Source: an uncultured Acidobacteriota bacterium (GTDB taxonomy: Bacteria > Acidobacteriota > Blastocatellia > RBC074). From it: a DNA stretch of 5,833 nucleotides. The notes beneath the pieces are model-generated. The model saw only the letters and a list, made by a program, of their open reading frames with translations. It had not been told where the DNA came from and searched no databases. The stretch covers positions 1-5,833 of the forward strand of contig CALBSU010000502.1 in NCBI GenBank assembly GCA_937967285.1, in the 5' to 3' direction. Below are positions 3,989-5,833 of the stretch, piece after piece. A program made the translations under genes and the position numbers. Position 1 is the stretch's first letter, and every line of letters starts with the position of its first letter.

Positions 3989-5833
3989 TCAGTAGTCCTC
4001 CACAAGTTCAATCGAAACGTCAAACGGTTTATAGCTTTCGACGTCCAGGCACCAGCGAGTAGCGCCGTCCTGGTCCGTATCAACCAGGTTGAAGCCGAGC
4101 GTCTTGTAATGCTCGCGGACGAGGCCATTTTTGGGCGTCGGCCGGTATACGCCGTGTATGCTCGTCACGCCTTGCGCACGCGCCTTTTCGACCACATAGT
4201 TGAACAGCAAATTTTCCACTCCACGTTTGAGTACGCGGCAGCTCATGAGCCATTCCTCGATGTGCAACTCGTCCCGTTCGTGTCGGGCAAAGAACACGCT
4301 GATGAGGCCATTATCGCCAAAGCGATCTTTCACGCGCACATAAGCTGTCAACACCTCTGAGTCGTGCATCAGATCCTCGCACTGTGACCGGCTCAGCCGC
4401 AGCGTGGTGAGGTTGAATTGATTGCTCTTGTTGATGAGCTGGGTTATGCGGTCAAGGTGCAGGTCCTCAAAAGGCCGAATCACCGCCTTCTGCTCAAGCG
4501 AGGCAAGGTAGCCGGCATAGTCAGTCGCCGATTCGCGTAACTTTTCTCTTTGAGTATTTTCCTTGTATTGCCGGGTCCGCTGATGATCCTCGGCGCTGAG
4601 CGCCGTGCTCTCAAACCAGCCGGTCTCATCAAGCAGGCGGGGATAGTCAGCGGGATCATTGGAGAGCTCCACCACCTTCACTTCCGGCAACCTCTGCCGG
4701 ACATGTTCACGTTCGACCGGATTATCGTCAACAAACACAAGTGCGTTGATGCCGATGTTCAGCTCGCCGGCGATATCACGCAGATTATCCGGCTTGGGTT
4801 TCCAGTTTGCCTTGAAGGAGACGAAATCCTCGCGTTTAAGGACCATTTCCGGATGCTTCAGGAATGGCGCAAGGGCGTTTTCTTCTTCATTCTTACTGCA
4901 GACTGCGAGCAGGACCCCGCGCTGCTTGAGCCTCAATACATATTCCTGGAAGACCTTGAAGGCTTCACCAACAGCATCACCCTCTCCGATCGCGATGCCT
5001 TCCAGCCCGTCATCACCAACGACCCCGCCCCAAATCGTGTTATCGAGGTCCAGAACGAGGCACTTCGCCGTGGAGCCAAACAGGGCCCCAACGATGCGCG
5101 CCGTGTTGACCGCATATGGCACCAGGCACTGAAACGAAACCGGTTGCCGGGCATGGAACCAGTAACGCGGGTCAAACCACTGCGTCACCCCGTAGTGGGC
5201 TGCAAGCCCCTCAACGTCATTGATGTGGACGTAAGCGGGAGCTCGATCTCCTAACATAAGGTTCAGTCGGCGCAGGAAGTTATTGGCTTCCCACGGCAGT
5301 TTTGCGCCCAGATTACCCAGTGGACGCGTTGGGAGTGGATGGAAATTGTTCAGAATGATTTCGCACTGGGTATGCTGATGGAGTTGGGCGCAGAGAGACA
5401 GCCAGTACTGACACACCTCTTCAACCACCTGTTGCACGGCGTCGCGGCTATCTCCGGGCTCCGGCCACCTTGGCATATTTGCAGGTGTCGTCACCACGAC
5501 AGCGACTTCCGGCTGAAACGCGACCGTGGCACTCGAAGCGTCCAGCATCTCTGACGCAAATGTATTGTATGCGGACCGGTACATCTCACAACCAAAACCC
5601 GCCGCTTCCAGGGCGAGTTCCAGCGGCGCCTGCAACATTTCAGTGCTGGCTCCGCCGAGCAGTGCCATCCTTACGGTCCTGGCAGATGCCAGTCCCGGAG
5701 CCTTGTCTGCAAGACGCTGACGCCATCGGCACAGCGAGGCAAAGGCTGGATAATCTCTGACAATCCGCGCCTGCTCCAGTACGGCATGATGCGCCTCGCT
5801 ATACTGTCCCGCCTTAAAGAGAGCTTTGACTGC
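3989..5833 (-). CDS. FkbH-like HAD-superfamily glyceryl-ACP synthase (5' end missing)
   Basis: The frame has 614 codons in the window and is still open at 5833. The ATG at 5668 is internal: 55 upstream codons are uninterrupted and encode a helical stretch (KAGQYSEAHHAVLEQA) of TPR-like look. Numbering from Met5668, an FkbH N-terminal domain (1-200) precedes the HAD domain: LVLDLDNTIWGG with Asp207 and Asp209, AVCSKNE with Cys257, the KPKP segment (290-293), and VFVDDNPVE with Asp314/Asp315. A GNAT-like C-terminal part follows: INKSNQFNLTT (412-422), GDNGLISVFF (451-460) and WLMSCRVLKRGVE (473-485). Studied FkbH enzymes take 1,3-bisphosphoglycerate, remove phosphate and put a glyceryl group on a carrier protein. 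The carrier gene follows after 2 nt. No methoxymalonate or tetronate enzymes are seen downstream; an MBOAT is, which points to polymer acylation. Another small acyl cargo remains possible. Confidence 0.92.
   Translation of the reverse strand, partial: AVKALFKAGQYSEAHHAVLEQARIVRDYPAFASLCRWRQRLADKAPGLASARTVRMALLGGASTEMLQAPLELALEAAGFGCEMYRSAYNTFASEMLDASSATVAFQPEVAVVVTTPANMPRWPEPGDSRDAVQQVVEEVCQYWLSLCAQLHQHTQCEIILNNFHPLPTRPLGNLGAKLPWEANNFLRRLNLMLGDRAPAYVHINDVEGLAAHYGVTQWFDPRYWFHARQPVSFQCLVPYAVNTARIVGALFGSTAKCLVLDLDNTIWGGVVGDDGLEGIAIGEGDAVGEAFKVFQEYVLRLKQRGVLLAVCSKNEEENALAPFLKHPEMVLKREDFVSFKANWKPKPDNLRDIAGELNIGINALVFVDDNPVEREHVRQRLPEVKVVELSNDPADYPRLLDETGWFESTALSAEDHQRTRQYKENTQREKLRESATDYAGYLASLEQKAVIRPFEDLHLDRITQLINKSNQFNLTTLRLSRSQCEDLMHDSEVLTAYVRVKDRFGDNGLISVFFARHERDELHIEEWLMSCRVLKRGVENLLFNYVVEKARAQGVTSIHGVYRPTPKNGLVREHYKTLGFNLVDTDQDGATRWCLDVESYKPFDVSIELVEDY
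3996..4001 (-). promoter_or_regulatory. Shine-Dalgarno of the acyl carrier protein gene
   Basis: GGAGGA on the minus strand, 9 nt before ATG 3986 and within the last codons of the FkbH gene. It is the strongest ribosome binding site in the window, which fits a carrier protein needed in more copies than its loading enzyme. Confidence 0.65.

Noticed and set aside
4550..5254. Plus-strand open frame of 234 codons
   Set aside because: It lies opposite the FkbH HAD domain, where the minus-strand motifs DLDNT, CSKN and VFVDDN are clear. No Shine-Dalgarno or domain supports it.
1..5833. CRISPR arrays, tRNA or rRNA genes, insertion sequences, phage attachment sites
   Set aside because: I found no regularly spaced repeats, no cloverleaf-like segments, no transposase motifs and no paired terminal repeats on either strand.

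Overview
All genes that can be supported read on the minus strand, so transcription runs from position 5833 towards position 1. The order is: FkbH-like glyceryl-loading enzyme (5' end outside the window), acyl carrier protein, a doubtful 37-codon ORF, MBOAT O-acyltransferase, a 34-residue membrane microprotein, an SGNH/DltD-like anchored transferase, and a quinoprotein dehydrogenase with an N-terminal cytochrome c domain (3' end outside the window). Nothing convincing was found on the plus strand; its open frames lie opposite these genes.

The main result is that positions 1085-5833 look like a complete pathway for moving an acyl group onto an extracytoplasmic polymer, built like the Dlt (D-alanylation) system but with a different loading enzyme. 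By analogy: FkbH would replace DltA and load a glyceryl group from a glycolytic intermediate, the 80-residue carrier would be DltC, the MBOAT would be DltB, the 34-residue protein would be DltX, and the SGNH protein would be DltD. The microprotein has a basic N-terminus, one membrane segment, and ends in F-V-Y-T-G-F, which fits the F-x-Y-x-x-F acyl-shuttle hexapeptide described for DltX. The MBOAT lacks such a tail. A cargo of glycerate rather than alanine or acetate is an inference from FkbH biochemistry.

The genes are tightly coupled. FkbH and the carrier are 2 nt apart, the MBOAT stop and microprotein start overlap as ATGA, and the SGNH gene starts at a TTG inside the microprotein gene with its own Shine-Dalgarno sequence. 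The only sizeable gap (139 nt) lies between the carrier and the MBOAT.

The window suggests a Gram-negative-type bacterium. The quinoprotein architecture resembles ones I associate with Acidobacteriota, but that is a weak assignment. Hand counts of sample 60-base lines give 38-44 G+C per 60 in the dehydrogenase, 22-35 in the MBOAT/SGNH part and 32-34 in FkbH, so the acylation genes may have a different origin from the dehydrogenase.
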